Shown here piece by piece: positions 18,183 to 26,861 of a DNA stretch of 64,000 nucleotides. The notes beneath the pieces are model-generated. The model was not told where the DNA came from and ran no database searches. It worked only from the letters and a program-made list of their open reading frames with translations. Origin of the DNA: JAWRCU01 sp033542235 (GTDB taxonomy: Bacteria > Pseudomonadota > Alphaproteobacteria > Rhizobiales > Rhizobiaceae). The stretch spans positions 310,001-374,000 of the forward strand of contig NZ_JAWRCU010000006.1 in assembly GCF_033542235.1 (NCBI RefSeq). Direction: 5' to 3'. The translations under genes and the position numbers were made by a program. Each line of letters starts with the position of its first letter. Within the stretch, counting starts at the first letter, position 1.

Positions 18183-19415
18183 ATGCCAGAAATAAATGCC
18201 GAAAGGTTGCTGTCGGACCTCAGGCGCTTCGCTCAATTCGGCGCGTACAAGACCGGGGTACATCGGCCGACTTTTTCGAAGGATGACATGGACAGCCGCC
18301 GCTGGCTCGCACAGCAATACGAAGCCATAGGCCTTCAGGCGCATATCGATGGGGTAGGCAATGTGTTCGGCACGCCGCGCTCGCAGCGGCCATCGCTGCT
18401 GATCGGCTCCCACGCCGAGTCGCAAAACTATGCCGGTTGGCTCGATGGAGCGCTTGGCGTCATCTATGGCCTCGAGATTGCCCGGACGTTCGCGGAAACA
18501 CCGGATTGCGGGACTCTTCCCATTGCGCCGGTGGCTTGGGCGGACGAGGAAAGCCACTACATCACGCTGCTCGGAAGTCGATCTTTCGTCGGCGATATCG
18601 AAGAAGCCGATCTCGACCGCGCCGTGAATGCCTATCACGGACAGCCCCTCCGGGACGCGCTTAGGGAAGCGGGGCTTTCAGGCGTTCCACGGACATTGGT
18701 CGAGCCTGATCGCTATGTCGGTTACCTTGAGGCCCATATCGAGCAAGGAGATTCACTCGAGGCTTCAGGAAAGCGGATCGGGATTGTAACGAGCATTGTC
18801 GCTATCTGGCAGTATCGTATCGTTTTCCATGGCATCCAAAACCATGCGGGTACGACCCGCATGATCATACGGAAAGACGCTGGCCTGGCTACGGCGCTGC
18901 TGGCAACCTCCCTAGCTGCGCGATTTCCTCGGATTGCGGGCTCGCGCTCGGTCTGGACGACGGGCCGCATCACTTTGGAACCGGGGGCTCCCAGCATCAT
19001 TCCTGGCAAAGCAGAGATGTTGTTCCAGTTCCGGGATTCGGAGATACCGGTGCTCGAGCGTCTCGATGCGGCCCTAAGGGAATTGGTTGAAGAGACCGCC
19101 GCAAAGACCGGCTGCCGCGCCGAGATCGAGCGGACAGCGACCGGAAAGCCATGGCATATGGACCCAGCATTCCAGGAAGCGATTGAAGCTGCCGCCGAGC
19201 GCCATGCACCCGGCGCCCACGTCAGAATGCCGAGCGGCGCCAGTCACGACGCCCAGGTCGTAGCGCGCAAGCTGAGGGCGGCCATGCTCTTCGTCCCCAG
19301 CATTGGCGGCATCAGTCACCACTGGACCGAGAATACGGACGACGCCGACCTGGTGCTTGGATGCCAGGTGCTGGCCGATGCGGCCGAGGCGATCCTGCGC
19401 AGCGAACCTGGATAA
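18183..19415 (+). CDS. M20-family Zn-dependent amidase (N-carbamoyl-amino-acid / allantoate hydrolase type)
   Basis: 410 residues. Blocks of the HyuC/AllC/AmaB family are present: GSHAESQNYAGWLDGALGV, AWADEE, GSRSFVG, YLEAHIEQGDSLE, NHAGTTRM and SGASHDAQ...FVPS..GISHHWTEN. It should hydrolyse the carbamoyl or ureido group of an open-ring product in the cytoplasm. The usual H-x-D metal/catalytic motif (GSHxDT) is H-A-E here, and the glycine-rich turn is shifted, so substrate or mechanism may differ from classical carbamoylases. It follows ridA after 55 bases on the same strand. Confidence 0.83.
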   Translation: MPEINAERLLSDLRRFAQFGAYKTGVHRPTFSKDDMDSRRWLAQQYEAIGLQAHIDGVGNVFGTPRSQRPSLLIGSHAESQNYAGWLDGALGVIYGLEIARTFAETPDCGTLPIAPVAWADEESHYITLLGSRSFVGDIEEADLDRAVNAYHGQPLRDALREAGLSGVPRTLVEPDRYVGYLEAHIEQGDSLEASGKRIGIVTSIVAIWQYRIVFHGIQNHAGTTRMIIRKDAGLATALLATSLAARFPRIAGSRSVWTTGRITLEPGAPSIIPGKAEMLFQFRDSEIPVLERLDAALRELVEETAAKTGCRAEIERTATGKPWHMDPAFQEAIEAAAERHAPGAHVRMPSGASHDAQVVARKLRAAMLFVPSIGGISHHWTENTDDADLVLGCQVLADAAEAILRSEPG

Positions 19416-19420
19416 ACGAC

Positions 19421-19963
19421 GTGAAGCACTCGATCGCTCGGATTGCTCATCATCGTGGCAAAGGGGCGCTGCGCGCAATCATTGGACTGCTTGTTGCTGC
19501 CGGAGTTTCAGGGGTCACGCCCGCTTATTCCCAAAGCAGCTCTGATCGCGCCTTCCTGGAATGGGCAATTCAGATCGAAATTCAACAGCAGGGTATGGGG
19601 AGGATTGCACAAAGGCGGGCGAAGATCCCGGGGGTGCGAGAGCTAGGCACCTATCTCCTCGAACGGCACAGTGAGGCGGAGTCCAGGCTGAGACAGGTTG
19701 CAGGCCGGTTGGGGGTTGCCCTTTCGAACACGCTGTCGGCGACGCATCTCAGGGTCCAAAGGCGCTTTACATCGATTCCGAGCGCAAACTTCGACGCAGG
19801 CTTCATCCGACACGAAATAGGCGACTACCGCTATTTCATAGCCCATTTCGAGGCAGCAGCCGCTTCTCGCAATGCCTCAATTCGGCAGTACGCAACGAAC
19901 GAATTGGTGAGTCTCAAGCAGGATCAGACCAGGATTTTGACCCTGGCGCATCAGGCGTCGTGA
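19421..19963 (+). CDS. Exported DUF4142-family protein
   Basis: 180 residues from the GTG at 19421, five bases after the M20 stop. A positively charged start and hydrophobic segment (ALRAIIGLLVAAGVSGVTPA) ending at AYSQ form a signal peptide. The mature part is helical, with the DUF4142 pattern (FLEWAIQIEIQQQGMGRIAQ, LGTYLLERHSEAESRLRQVA, HEIGDYRYFIAHFEAAA), a ferritin-like four-helix layout. The function of this periplasmic family is unknown. It may be co-transcribed with the ureide genes by position only. Confidence 0.72.
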   Translation: MKHSIARIAHHRGKGALRAIIGLLVAAGVSGVTPAYSQSSSDRAFLEWAIQIEIQQQGMGRIAQRRAKIPGVRELGTYLLERHSEAESRLRQVAGRLGVALSNTLSATHLRVQRRFTSIPSANFDAGFIRHEIGDYRYFIAHFEAAAASRNASIRQYATNELVSLKQDQTRILTLAHQAS

Positions 19964-19975
19964 ATTTCCAAGGCC

Positions 19976-21157
19976 TTAGCCGTCGTTTTTTTCTCGCGTG
20001 TCTGGTCCGGCAGCGGCAAGGCCACGCTCCAGATCGACGAGGAGATCGGCCTCGGCCTCGAGACCGACCGAGAGGCGCAGCAGGCCGTCGGCGATGCCGG
20101 CCGCCCGGCGCGCTTCCGCTCCCATGCCGGCATGGGTCATCGTCGCCGGATGGGCGACGAGGCTTTCGACGCCGCCCAGCGACTCGGCCAGAGTGAATAC
20201 CTGCACGGCCTCGACAAAGCGGCGCACAGCTTTCAAGCCGCCGGCGAGCTCGAAGCTCAGCATGGCGCCAAAACCGTCCTGCTGGGTGCGAGCCAGCGCA
20301 TGGCCGGGGTGCGTCACGAGCCCGGGATAATGCACCGCGCTCACTGCCGAGCTCCTCTCCAGGAAGGAAGCGATCGCGGCAGCGTTCGCCTGCTGCCGCT
20401 CGATGCGCGGGAACAGCGTGCGCAAACCGCGCAGGGTGAGATAGGCATCGAAGGGCGAGCCCGTCACGCCGGTGATGTTGGCCCATGCGCGAAGTTGTTC
20501 CGCGTCGGCGGCGGCTGCGCAGACGACCGCGCCGCCCACGACGTCGGAATGGCCGTTCAGATATTTCGTCGTGGAGTGAATCACGAAATCCGCGCCGAGC
20601 TCGATCGGCCGCTGCAGCGCCGGCGACAGAAAGGTATTGTCGACGGCAATCTTGGCGCCGGCTTTCCTCGCCTGCTGCGCAAGGGCGCGGATGTCGACGA
20701 CGCGCATCAACGGGTTGGACGGCGTCTCGATCAGCAAAAGCGACGGCTTGTGCGCGAAAGCCGATGCCAGCGCGGCCGCATCGGATTGGTCGACGAGCAG
20801 CAGATCGAAATGTCCCCTGTCGCGTCGCGCGGAAAGCAGCCGGTAGGTGCCGCCATAGCAATCATGCGGCGCGACGACCAGGTCGTCACGGCCGGCAAGC
20901 GAGAGGACAAGATCGACGGCGGCCATGCCGGAAGACGTAATCACCGCGCCCTCGCCGCCCTCGAGCTTCGCCAGCGTGTCGGCGAGAACGTCCCGGGTGG
21001 GGTTGGCGGTGCGGCTATATTCGTAGCCGCGATGCTTCTCGAAGCCGGCAAAGGCAAAGGTGCTCGTGAGGTAGAGCGGCGGCGTCACCGCTCCGTAGCC
21101 CGGGTCCGAAGCGATGCCGTTCGCTGCCGCAACGGTCTTGGGATCGCGCTTTCTCAT
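19976..21157 (-). CDS. metB: Cystathionine gamma-synthase / trans-sulfuration PLP enzyme
   Basis: 393 residues from ATG 21157 (MRKRDPKTVAAANGIASDPG); a longer frame from 21277 would run into the upstream cysI remnant. A fold-type I PLP enzyme of the Cys/Met family: YEYSRTANPTRDVLADTLAKLEGGE, the cofactor Tyr in HDCYGGTYRL, Asp in VDNTFLSPALQRP and the Schiff-base Lys in VIHSTTKYLNGHSDVVGG. It joins an acylhomoserine and cysteine, or acts as a gamma-lyase; sequence alone does not settle which. A 63-bp piece of this gene is copied at 8946-9008. Confidence 0.87.
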   Translation of the reverse strand: MRKRDPKTVAAANGIASDPGYGAVTPPLYLTSTFAFAGFEKHRGYEYSRTANPTRDVLADTLAKLEGGEGAVITSSGMAAVDLVLSLAGRDDLVVAPHDCYGGTYRLLSARRDRGHFDLLLVDQSDAAALASAFAHKPSLLLIETPSNPLMRVVDIRALAQQARKAGAKIAVDNTFLSPALQRPIELGADFVIHSTTKYLNGHSDVVGGAVVCAAAADAEQLRAWANITGVTGSPFDAYLTLRGLRTLFPRIERQQANAAAIASFLERSSAVSAVHYPGLVTHPGHALARTQQDGFGAMLSFELAGGLKAVRRFVEAVQVFTLAESLGGVESLVAHPATMTHAGMGAEARRAAGIADGLLRLSVGLEAEADLLVDLERGLAAAGPDTREKNDG

Positions 21158-21212
21158 CTCGAATTTTTCCGCTTTCGCGTAACCCCGGCTGTCTACTTGC
21201 CCTGCCGTCGGT

Positions 21213-22034
21213 TCAGTCGTTGAAATGCCGCCCTTCGCTGACCTCGGCAGCATATCCGGCACGGATGGCGAAGTCACCGAACCGTTCCCCGGGCGACCGT
21301 TCCCGTGCGAACTGTCCGATCACCTTGGCGATCAGTTCGAGAATGGCCTTCTCGCCGACATTCTCGAGAACCATCTTGTTCAGACGTTGGCCGTGGAAGC
21401 CGCCGCCGAGATAGAGGTTGTATTTTCCGGGTGCGCGGCCGGTCAGCCCGATCTCGGCGATGTAGGGCCGAGCGCAGCCGTTCGGGCAGCCGGTCATGCG
21501 GATGGTGATCGCTTCCTCGGAGAGACCGTGCTCGGCAAGGATGGTCTCTATTTTCCCGACCAGAGCCGGCAGGTAGCGCTCGCTTTCGGCCATGGCCAAG
21601 CCGCAAGTCGGCAGAGCCACACAGGCCATGGAGTTGAGCCTGAGCCCACTGCCCTCGTTCAGGCTGTCGAGCCGGTATTCCTTCAAGAGCCTTTCGGTCT
21701 CCGGCCTGTCAGCGGGCTCGATGTCAGCAATTATGAGATTCTGGTTGGGCGTTACACGGAACATGCCCTTGTGGTTGCGAGCTATGGCGCGCAGACCATC
21801 GAGCATGGCGAGATCGAGAAAATTGCTGACCCGGCCGTTTTCGACGAACAGCGTGAAGTGCTCGCGTCCGTCCTCGCCCCGCTGCCAACCGATGACGTCG
21901 CCATTGGAGGTGAAGTCATACGGCCTGGCGGCCGCCAACGCAAAACCCAGGCGGCTCTCGATCTCGGCTTTGATGAAGTCGAGGCCCTTGTCGTCGATGG
22001 TGTATTTGAAGCGGGCATGGCCGCGGTCGGAGGC
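21213..22034 (-). pseudogene. 5'-truncated cysI (sulfite reductase hemoprotein), C-terminal half only
   Basis: The reverse strand from about 22034 reads DRGHARFKYTIDD, GLDFIKAEIESRLGF and RPYDFTSNGDVIGW, then VTPNQNLIIADIEP and the sirohaem/4Fe-4S ligands C-x5-C (CVALPTCGLAMAE) and C-x3-C (TGCPNGCARPYIAEIGLTGR), ending in GERFGDFAIRAGY. This matches only the second half of CysI, which is about 550 residues; here about 270 remain. Upstream of 22034 the frame has no similarity and no ATG. The first possible start is a TTG at 21938 inside the domain. Most likely a deletion remnant; metB follows 55 bases downstream. Confidence 0.75.
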
Positions 22035-22172
22035 GACTTTTGGCTGCTGTGTTCGATGCAGACCAATGAATGATATTGCTAGGTTAGAACAAAAAATTTG
22101 TACTCAACGAGGCAAGAAACAGCCATTCTCGCCCTATGCCGAAACGCGACTTGCATGTTTTGTCCCGGCTGG

Positions 22173-22240
22173 TTTTTTGGGAGAACTTTCCGGCAGCGGC
22201 CCGTCAAAATTCTGCGAAAAAATCGGATCCCTCGTGAAAG
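22173..22240. repeat. Intergenic repeat, copy A
   Basis: About 68 bases that resemble 31719-31789 in the same orientation, sharing AGAACTTTCC, GTCAAAATTCTGC, an A run, and CCTCGTGAAAG. Both copies lie in non-coding DNA close to gene ends. Here it sits between the broken end of cysI and the end of the SDR gene, so it may mark the rearrangement. Confidence 0.6.
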
Positions 22241-22304
22241 AAGTATCTGGAGCAGCGCGGAAGCTACTACCCCAGCGACGACCTTCACCCCCCGCACATG
22301 TCTT

Positions 22305-23003
22305 TCACCAGGCGATCGGCCGGCCGTCAAAGGCGACAAACGCACCGCTGCTTTCCAGGCCGGTCGTGGCGATGATCGAGCGAATTCCCTCGGCGCTCAG
22401 CCGGGTCGGCACCACGGCCTCCGGTCCGCCCATGTCGGTCTTGACCCAGCCGGGGTGCAGCGCCAGTACCGTGATGCCCGCCGGCTTCAGGTCGCGGGCA
22501 AGCTGCACCGTGGCCATGTTGAGCGCCGACTTGGAGCAGCGATAGGCATAGTCATCGTCATTGTCGTCGAGCAGGCCTTCCGCCATCGAGCCGGCGCGGC
22601 TGCTGATATTGGCAATGACGGGTCTGGCCGCCAGCCGAAGGTTCGCGCGCAGGGCCTTTGCCATGAGGAGCGGGGCCAGCGTGTTGGCGCTGAGGACGTC
22701 GAGAAACGATTCCGGCGCCAACGCCTCCAATCCGGGCGCCTGGCTGCGGACGGCGGCGTTGTTGACCAGCACGTCGAGGGGGCGGCCGGCCAACCGCGCG
22801 GCAAGGGCAAGGATCGACGCAGGATCGGTCACGTTGAGCGGCTGGAACTCTATACGCTGATCAAAGCCACCGGCCGGGAAAGCGCGGCCGCACGCAATGA
22901 CCTGCCAGCCGGCTTCCGCGTATTGACGGGCGAGTTCATGGCCGAGGCCGCGTCCCGCGCCGGTGATCAGGACCGCGCCTGCCTGCCCGCGTTCAGTGGC
23001 CAA
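22305..23003 (-). CDS. Short-chain dehydrogenase/reductase
   Basis: 232 residues if translation starts at the TTG at 23003, which overlaps the GH1 stop by 11 bases and has GGAG upstream; the longer open frame (to 23135) lies inside the GH1 gene. Classical SDR features are TGAGRGLGHELAR, NNAAV, the catalytic Ser in ISSRAGSM and Tyr-x3-Lys in YAYRCSKSALN. The C-terminus HPGWVKTDMGG and FDGRPIAW fits the carbonyl-reductase/CsgA-like branch. It is the last gene of the LacI-controlled operon, perhaps oxidising a sugar released by the glucosidase. Confidence 0.82.
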   Translation of the reverse strand: MATERGQAGAVLITGAGRGLGHELARQYAEAGWQVIACGRAFPAGGFDQRIEFQPLNVTDPASILALAARLAGRPLDVLVNNAAVRSQAPGLEALAPESFLDVLSANTLAPLLMAKALRANLRLAARPVIANISSRAGSMAEGLLDDNDDDYAYRCSKSALNMATVQLARDLKPAGITVLALHPGWVKTDMGGPEAVVPTRLSAEGIRSIIATTGLESSGAFVAFDGRPIAW

Positions 23004-24408
23004 GTCCGGCTCTCCGCGCCGGCGCGAGCCTTTCCTGCCGTGCGATCCTGGCATAGATTTCGCCGGAATATTTGATACGCCGTTCCTGTGTTGCGTAGTC
23101 GACATGCGTGATGCCGAAGGGCGAGGTATAGCCATGCGCCCATTCGAAATTGTCCATCAGCGTCCAGGCGAAGTAGCCTTTCACTGGCACGCCCTCGGCC
23201 ACGGCCTTTGCCACCTGTTCTAGATGCTCGACATAATATGCGGCGCGCAAGTCGTCCCAGACGCGCCCGTCGGCGCCGACCCGTTCGGGTCGCGTAGCAA
23301 CGCCGTTCTCGGAAATGTAGATCGCCTTCGGCGCGTAGCCATCATTGACGTAGCTCAAGATGTCGTACATCGAGCGGGGCCAGATTTCATAGCCCACCGC
23401 GGAATAGAGTCCTTCCGGCTGCACGCGCCGATAGTTGATCGGGGCCAGTTCCGTGCCGGCCGCGATCACCGAACGGCGGTAGATGTTGACCCCGAGATAG
23501 TCTACCGGCGCGGCGATCAGGCTGTTGTCGTCGGCATGGATCGGCGGCAGCAGATCACCGAAGAGCTCGAGCATGTCCTGCGGGTAGGCGCCCTTGAAGA
23601 CGGCGTCCAGGAACCAGCGGTTCTGCGCTCCGTCGAAGCGCCCTGCCGCGGCGATATCGTGCGGGTCGTCGCTTGCCGGTTCAGCGACGTTGAGGTCGAA
23701 GACGATGCCGACGGAGGCGTCAGGTACCTCGGCCCGGATGGCCGGCACCGCCTTGCCGTGGCCGAGCAAGGCGTGGTGGCTGGCGGCGACGCCGCCCTTC
23801 GCCCCGTCGCGCAAGCCCGGCGCGTCCTCGCCCGAGGCATGGCCGGACCAGCAGAAGGTCCAGGGCTCGTTGAGCGTGGTCCATTTCTTGACCCGGTCGC
23901 CGAAGCTGCGCGCGGCAAGCGCGGCGTATTCCGCCAGCGCGTCGGCGGTGTCGCGGTTGTACCAACCGCCGTGCTCCTGCAGCGCCTGCGGCAGATCCCA
24001 ATGGTAGAGCGTGACATAAGGCTCGATGCCGGCTTCCAGCAGGCCGTCGATCAGCCGGTCATAGAAGGCGATACCCTTGGCGTTTGGCACGCCGCGCCCC
24101 TCGGGGAGGAGGCGGGTCCAGGCAAGTGAAAAGCGATAAGCGCCTAGCCCCAGCGACTTGAGCAAGGCGATGTCGTCGCCCAGGCGATGATAGCTGTCAC
24201 AGGCAACGTCGCCGCTGGATCCGTCGATGATCACGCCCGGCACCTTGCAGAAGCGGTCCCAGATGCTCTCGCCCTTGCCGTCGGCGGCCGGCGCGCCCTC
24301 GATCTGATAGGACGCAGTGGCCGCGCCGAAGACGAAGCCTTCCGGCATGACAAGGGAGGCGGCTCGCGCCTCGAGGTCTCGGCGCGATTTATCTATGCTT
24401 GATGTCAT
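22993..24408 (-). CDS. GH1 family beta-glucosidase
   Basis: 471 residues from ATG 24408, which lies 20 bases inside the upstream permease gene. GH1 signatures: FVFGAATASYQIEG and ESIWDRF near the N-terminus, the acid/base Glu181 in TTLNEPW, the nucleophile Glu367 in IYISENG, and GYFAWTLMDNFEWAHGY. It has no signal peptide, so it would hydrolyse imported beta-glucosides in the cytoplasm. It overlaps both neighbours, which indicates tight co-translation with the permease and the SDR. Confidence 0.93.
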   Translation of the reverse strand: MTSSIDKSRRDLEARAASLVMPEGFVFGAATASYQIEGAPAADGKGESIWDRFCKVPGVIIDGSSGDVACDSYHRLGDDIALLKSLGLGAYRFSLAWTRLLPEGRGVPNAKGIAFYDRLIDGLLEAGIEPYVTLYHWDLPQALQEHGGWYNRDTADALAEYAALAARSFGDRVKKWTTLNEPWTFCWSGHASGEDAPGLRDGAKGGVAASHHALLGHGKAVPAIRAEVPDASVGIVFDLNVAEPASDDPHDIAAAGRFDGAQNRWFLDAVFKGAYPQDMLELFGDLLPPIHADDNSLIAAPVDYLGVNIYRRSVIAAGTELAPINYRRVQPEGLYSAVGYEIWPRSMYDILSYVNDGYAPKAIYISENGVATRPERVGADGRVWDDLRAAYYVEHLEQVAKAVAEGVPVKGYFAWTLMDNFEWAHGYTSPFGITHVDYATQERRIKYSGEIYARIARQERLAPARRAGLGH

Positions 24409-26035
24409 ATTTTCTCTCGACGGTACTAACCAGGCTAGCCGCCGCAAGCGTCAGCAGGATGTAGAAGATGGCGGCGGAGTTGTATGGGGCGAACGGCAGG
24501 AAGCTTGCCGACTGGAATTCCCGCATGCGCTGGGTGATGTCGCGGATCGAGAGGATCGACAACAGCGAAGTGTCCTTCAGGATGGCGATCAGCTCGTTCC
24601 CCAGCGGCGGGATGATGATGCGGAAGGCCTGCGGCAGGATAACCAATCGCGCCGTCTGCCAGCCATTGAGGCCTAGGCTGCGCGCCGCTTCGAGCTGGCC
24701 GCGCGGGATGGCGTTGATGCCGGAGCGGAAGATCTCGGCAAGGTAGGCGGAATAGGCCAGCGCCATGGCGGCGATGCCGCGCGCCAGGTTTGGCGGGTCG
24801 AAGACGCCTTGCGTGGCGTCCTTGAGCGCGCCCGCCAAGGGCAGGCCGACATAGAGCACGATGACCAGCATCGGGATGCCGCGAATGGTGTCGACGATGA
24901 ACTCCGAGCCTATCGAGAGCGGATGCCGGCGATGGATGTGCCCGCCGAACGTCAGCAGGCCAAGCGCGATGGCAAGCACCGCGAACGTGATGCCGGATGC
25001 CTTGTCGCGGTCGCTGAGCGTCTGCGTTTGCCAGAGCACCGGCAGGTCGGCGGGTGCGGAGGCGGACGGAAGCAGCGCCGCGCTGACATCATTCTTGGCC
25101 AGTGCGGCGAGCGCTTCGGGCGCGCCCTTGAAGGTGCGCAGCGGCACCTCGTCCTCCGGACCGGACGGAAACTGGCCGAAGCGCACGGCGCCGATCAGGC
25201 CGGAAGACGTGCCGGAGATCACGGCGACCTTGCCCTGCAGGCTGCCGGCTAGCGTGTAGGCCTGGCGCGGCTGCATCAGGAACCATCCCGCCGCGCAGGC
25301 CAGCAACACGGTGATGACGATGAAGGAGAGGTCGGCTCGCTTGCTGTATTCGAGCTTGAGCAGGCCGACCCAGACAATACCGAGCAGCGCTGCCAGCATA
25401 TAGGCCGCGATCGCCGCGCGGATGGTGGTGGCCACGCCGGCCGCGAAGGTCATCGGCGCCAGGAACAGGATGAAGACCAACCCGGCACCGTTGATCAGGC
25501 CGAGGGTGGTGCGTCCGGCGCGCCGCGTGGCCTCGCCATTGCCTTGCCGGCCGCCGACGAGGAACAGGGCGAGGGCGACGACCGTCACGGCGAGGTAGAT
25601 CCACAACAGTGTCGAGACGTGGCCGTGCACCAACGCCTCGGCCTCGCCGGTCAACTGGCGAGGCGTCACGCCCTGCACGACCAGCTTGGAAGTGAAGGGA
25701 TCGACGGCATTGGCAACGACCGAGGACGCGTAAGCATAGACAAGGCATGTGGTCGCGGAGGCCAAGGCGGCGACGAAGTTGAGCGCGGCGCACAACAGCG
25801 CAAGGCGCGGTTTCGGCGCCTTGGCGCGACTGAAAACGACAACGCCGACGCCGGCGGCGAAGGCGATGGCCAGCAGGGCGAAGCCGGGCACGAATGCGGA
25901 CGAGCCGTGCTCGACGCCGAGGATGGCGCGCAGCGAACGTCGGTAATCGGCCGACGAGGCAAAGAGATAGACGATAAACGGCAGGGCGGCGGCAATGATG
26001 AGATTGCTGGGCCGAACGCGCATCAGGAGCTGCAT
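24389..26035 (-). CDS. ABC transporter permease (HisM/amino-acid type) with extra N-terminal helices and an inserted soluble domain
   Basis: 548 residues, more than twice the usual length for this family (220-250). Four or five helices (residues 10-190) have no obvious counterpart in the family. A helix like the first one of HisM-type permeases (203-228) is then separated from the rest by about 110 residues containing LQGKVAVISGTSSGLIGAVR and FKGAPEALAALAKNDVSAAL (265-320), a stretch that resembles part of a type-3 substrate-binding protein. The normal permease core resumes at about 348, with DTIRGIPMLVIVLY and the ATPase-docking EAA loop EAARSLGLNGWQTARLVILP (449-468). No ATPase gene is linked. 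Confidence 0.82.
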   Translation of the reverse strand: MQLLMRVRPSNLIIAAALPFIVYLFASSADYRRSLRAILGVEHGSSAFVPGFALLAIAFAAGVGVVVFSRAKAPKPRLALLCAALNFVAALASATTCLVYAYASSVVANAVDPFTSKLVVQGVTPRQLTGEAEALVHGHVSTLLWIYLAVTVVALALFLVGGRQGNGEATRRAGRTTLGLINGAGLVFILFLAPMTFAAGVATTIRAAIAAYMLAALLGIVWVGLLKLEYSKRADLSFIVITVLLACAAGWFLMQPRQAYTLAGSLQGKVAVISGTSSGLIGAVRFGQFPSGPEDEVPLRTFKGAPEALAALAKNDVSAALLPSASAPADLPVLWQTQTLSDRDKASGITFAVLAIALGLLTFGGHIHRRHPLSIGSEFIVDTIRGIPMLVIVLYVGLPLAGALKDATQGVFDPPNLARGIAAMALAYSAYLAEIFRSGINAIPRGQLEAARSLGLNGWQTARLVILPQAFRIIIPPLGNELIAILKDTSLLSILSIRDITQRMREFQSASFLPFAPYNSAAIFYILLTLAAASLVSTVERKYDIKHR

Positions 26036-26097
26036 CGATGACCGCCCTCCACAAAACAGGTCCCGGCGCGGCGGCGCACCGGGACCGTGGACTGCGA

Positions 26098-26844
26098 TTA
26101 CTTCACGCCCCAGTACTTGCTGATCAGCGCGTCTAGCGTGCCATCCTTCTTGATGGCCTCGATGCCTTCGTTGAAGGCCGCGACGTTCTCGTCGCCCTTG
26201 CGGAAGACGAGGCCCAGCGGATCGGACTGGAGATTGCGGATCGGCACTACCAGTTCGCCCGCGAATTCCTTCTCGTATGCTGCGGCGTTGGCGCCGTTGA
26301 TGACGACACCGTCGACATCCTTGTTCTTGAGAGCGATGACGGACGCACTGAAGCTGTCATAGGCTGCGACATTGTCCTTTCCGACGATGTCTTCGGCGAC
26401 CTGCGCGTCCGTGGTGTTGGCCTGGGCCGAGAGCTTCTTGCCCTTAGATTTGAAGTCGTCGACGCTCGAGCCTTCGTCCTCGACACGCATCAGGATCGCC
26501 TGGCTGTTGACGATGTAGGGTTCGGAAAAATCCATTGCCTTCTTGCGCTCGTCGGTGATGGAGACGCCGGAGGCGACGAAGTCGAAATTGCCCTGGTCAA
26601 GCGCGGCGAAGATGCCGTCCCAGCCGGTGGTGACGAACTCGGCCTTGCAGTTGATCTTGGCGCAAACCGCGTTGACCACGTCAACGTCGAAGCCGACGAT
26701 CTGCCCGGTTGCGGTGTCGATGCTCTCCATGGGTGGCGAGGTGGTGTCGGACCCGACCTTCAGCAGCTTGCCGCCAAGATCCGCGGCATGCACGGTTCCG
26801 GACGCCAGCAAAGCCAGCGACAGGCCAAACAGAACTCTCTTCAT
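26098..26844 (-). CDS. Periplasmic substrate-binding protein, family 3
   Basis: 248 residues from ATG 26844, with a strong GGAGG site; the longer frame from 26865 lacks one. Signal peptide MKRVLFGLSLALLASGTVHA. The mature protein has the type-3 signatures LLKVGSDTTSPPMESID, GFDVDVVNAVCAKINCKAEF and FDFVASGVSITDERKKAMDF. Family members normally bind amino acids or opines, but association with a beta-glucosidase and LacI regulator suggests a glycosylated ligand. It lies 62 bases upstream of the permease gene. Confidence 0.9.
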   Translation of the reverse strand: MKRVLFGLSLALLASGTVHAADLGGKLLKVGSDTTSPPMESIDTATGQIVGFDVDVVNAVCAKINCKAEFVTTGWDGIFAALDQGNFDFVASGVSITDERKKAMDFSEPYIVNSQAILMRVEDEGSSVDDFKSKGKKLSAQANTTDAQVAEDIVGKDNVAAYDSFSASVIALKNKDVDGVVINGANAAAYEKEFAGELVVPIRNLQSDPLGLVFRKGDENVAAFNEGIEAIKKDGTLDALISKYWGVK

Positions 26845-26861
26845 GCTGTTTCCTCCATTTT

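Noticed and set aside
23004..23135. Longer start for the SDR gene
   Set aside because: The extra 44 codons overlap the GH1 C-terminus and carry no SDR feature; TTG 23003 has a ribosome site.
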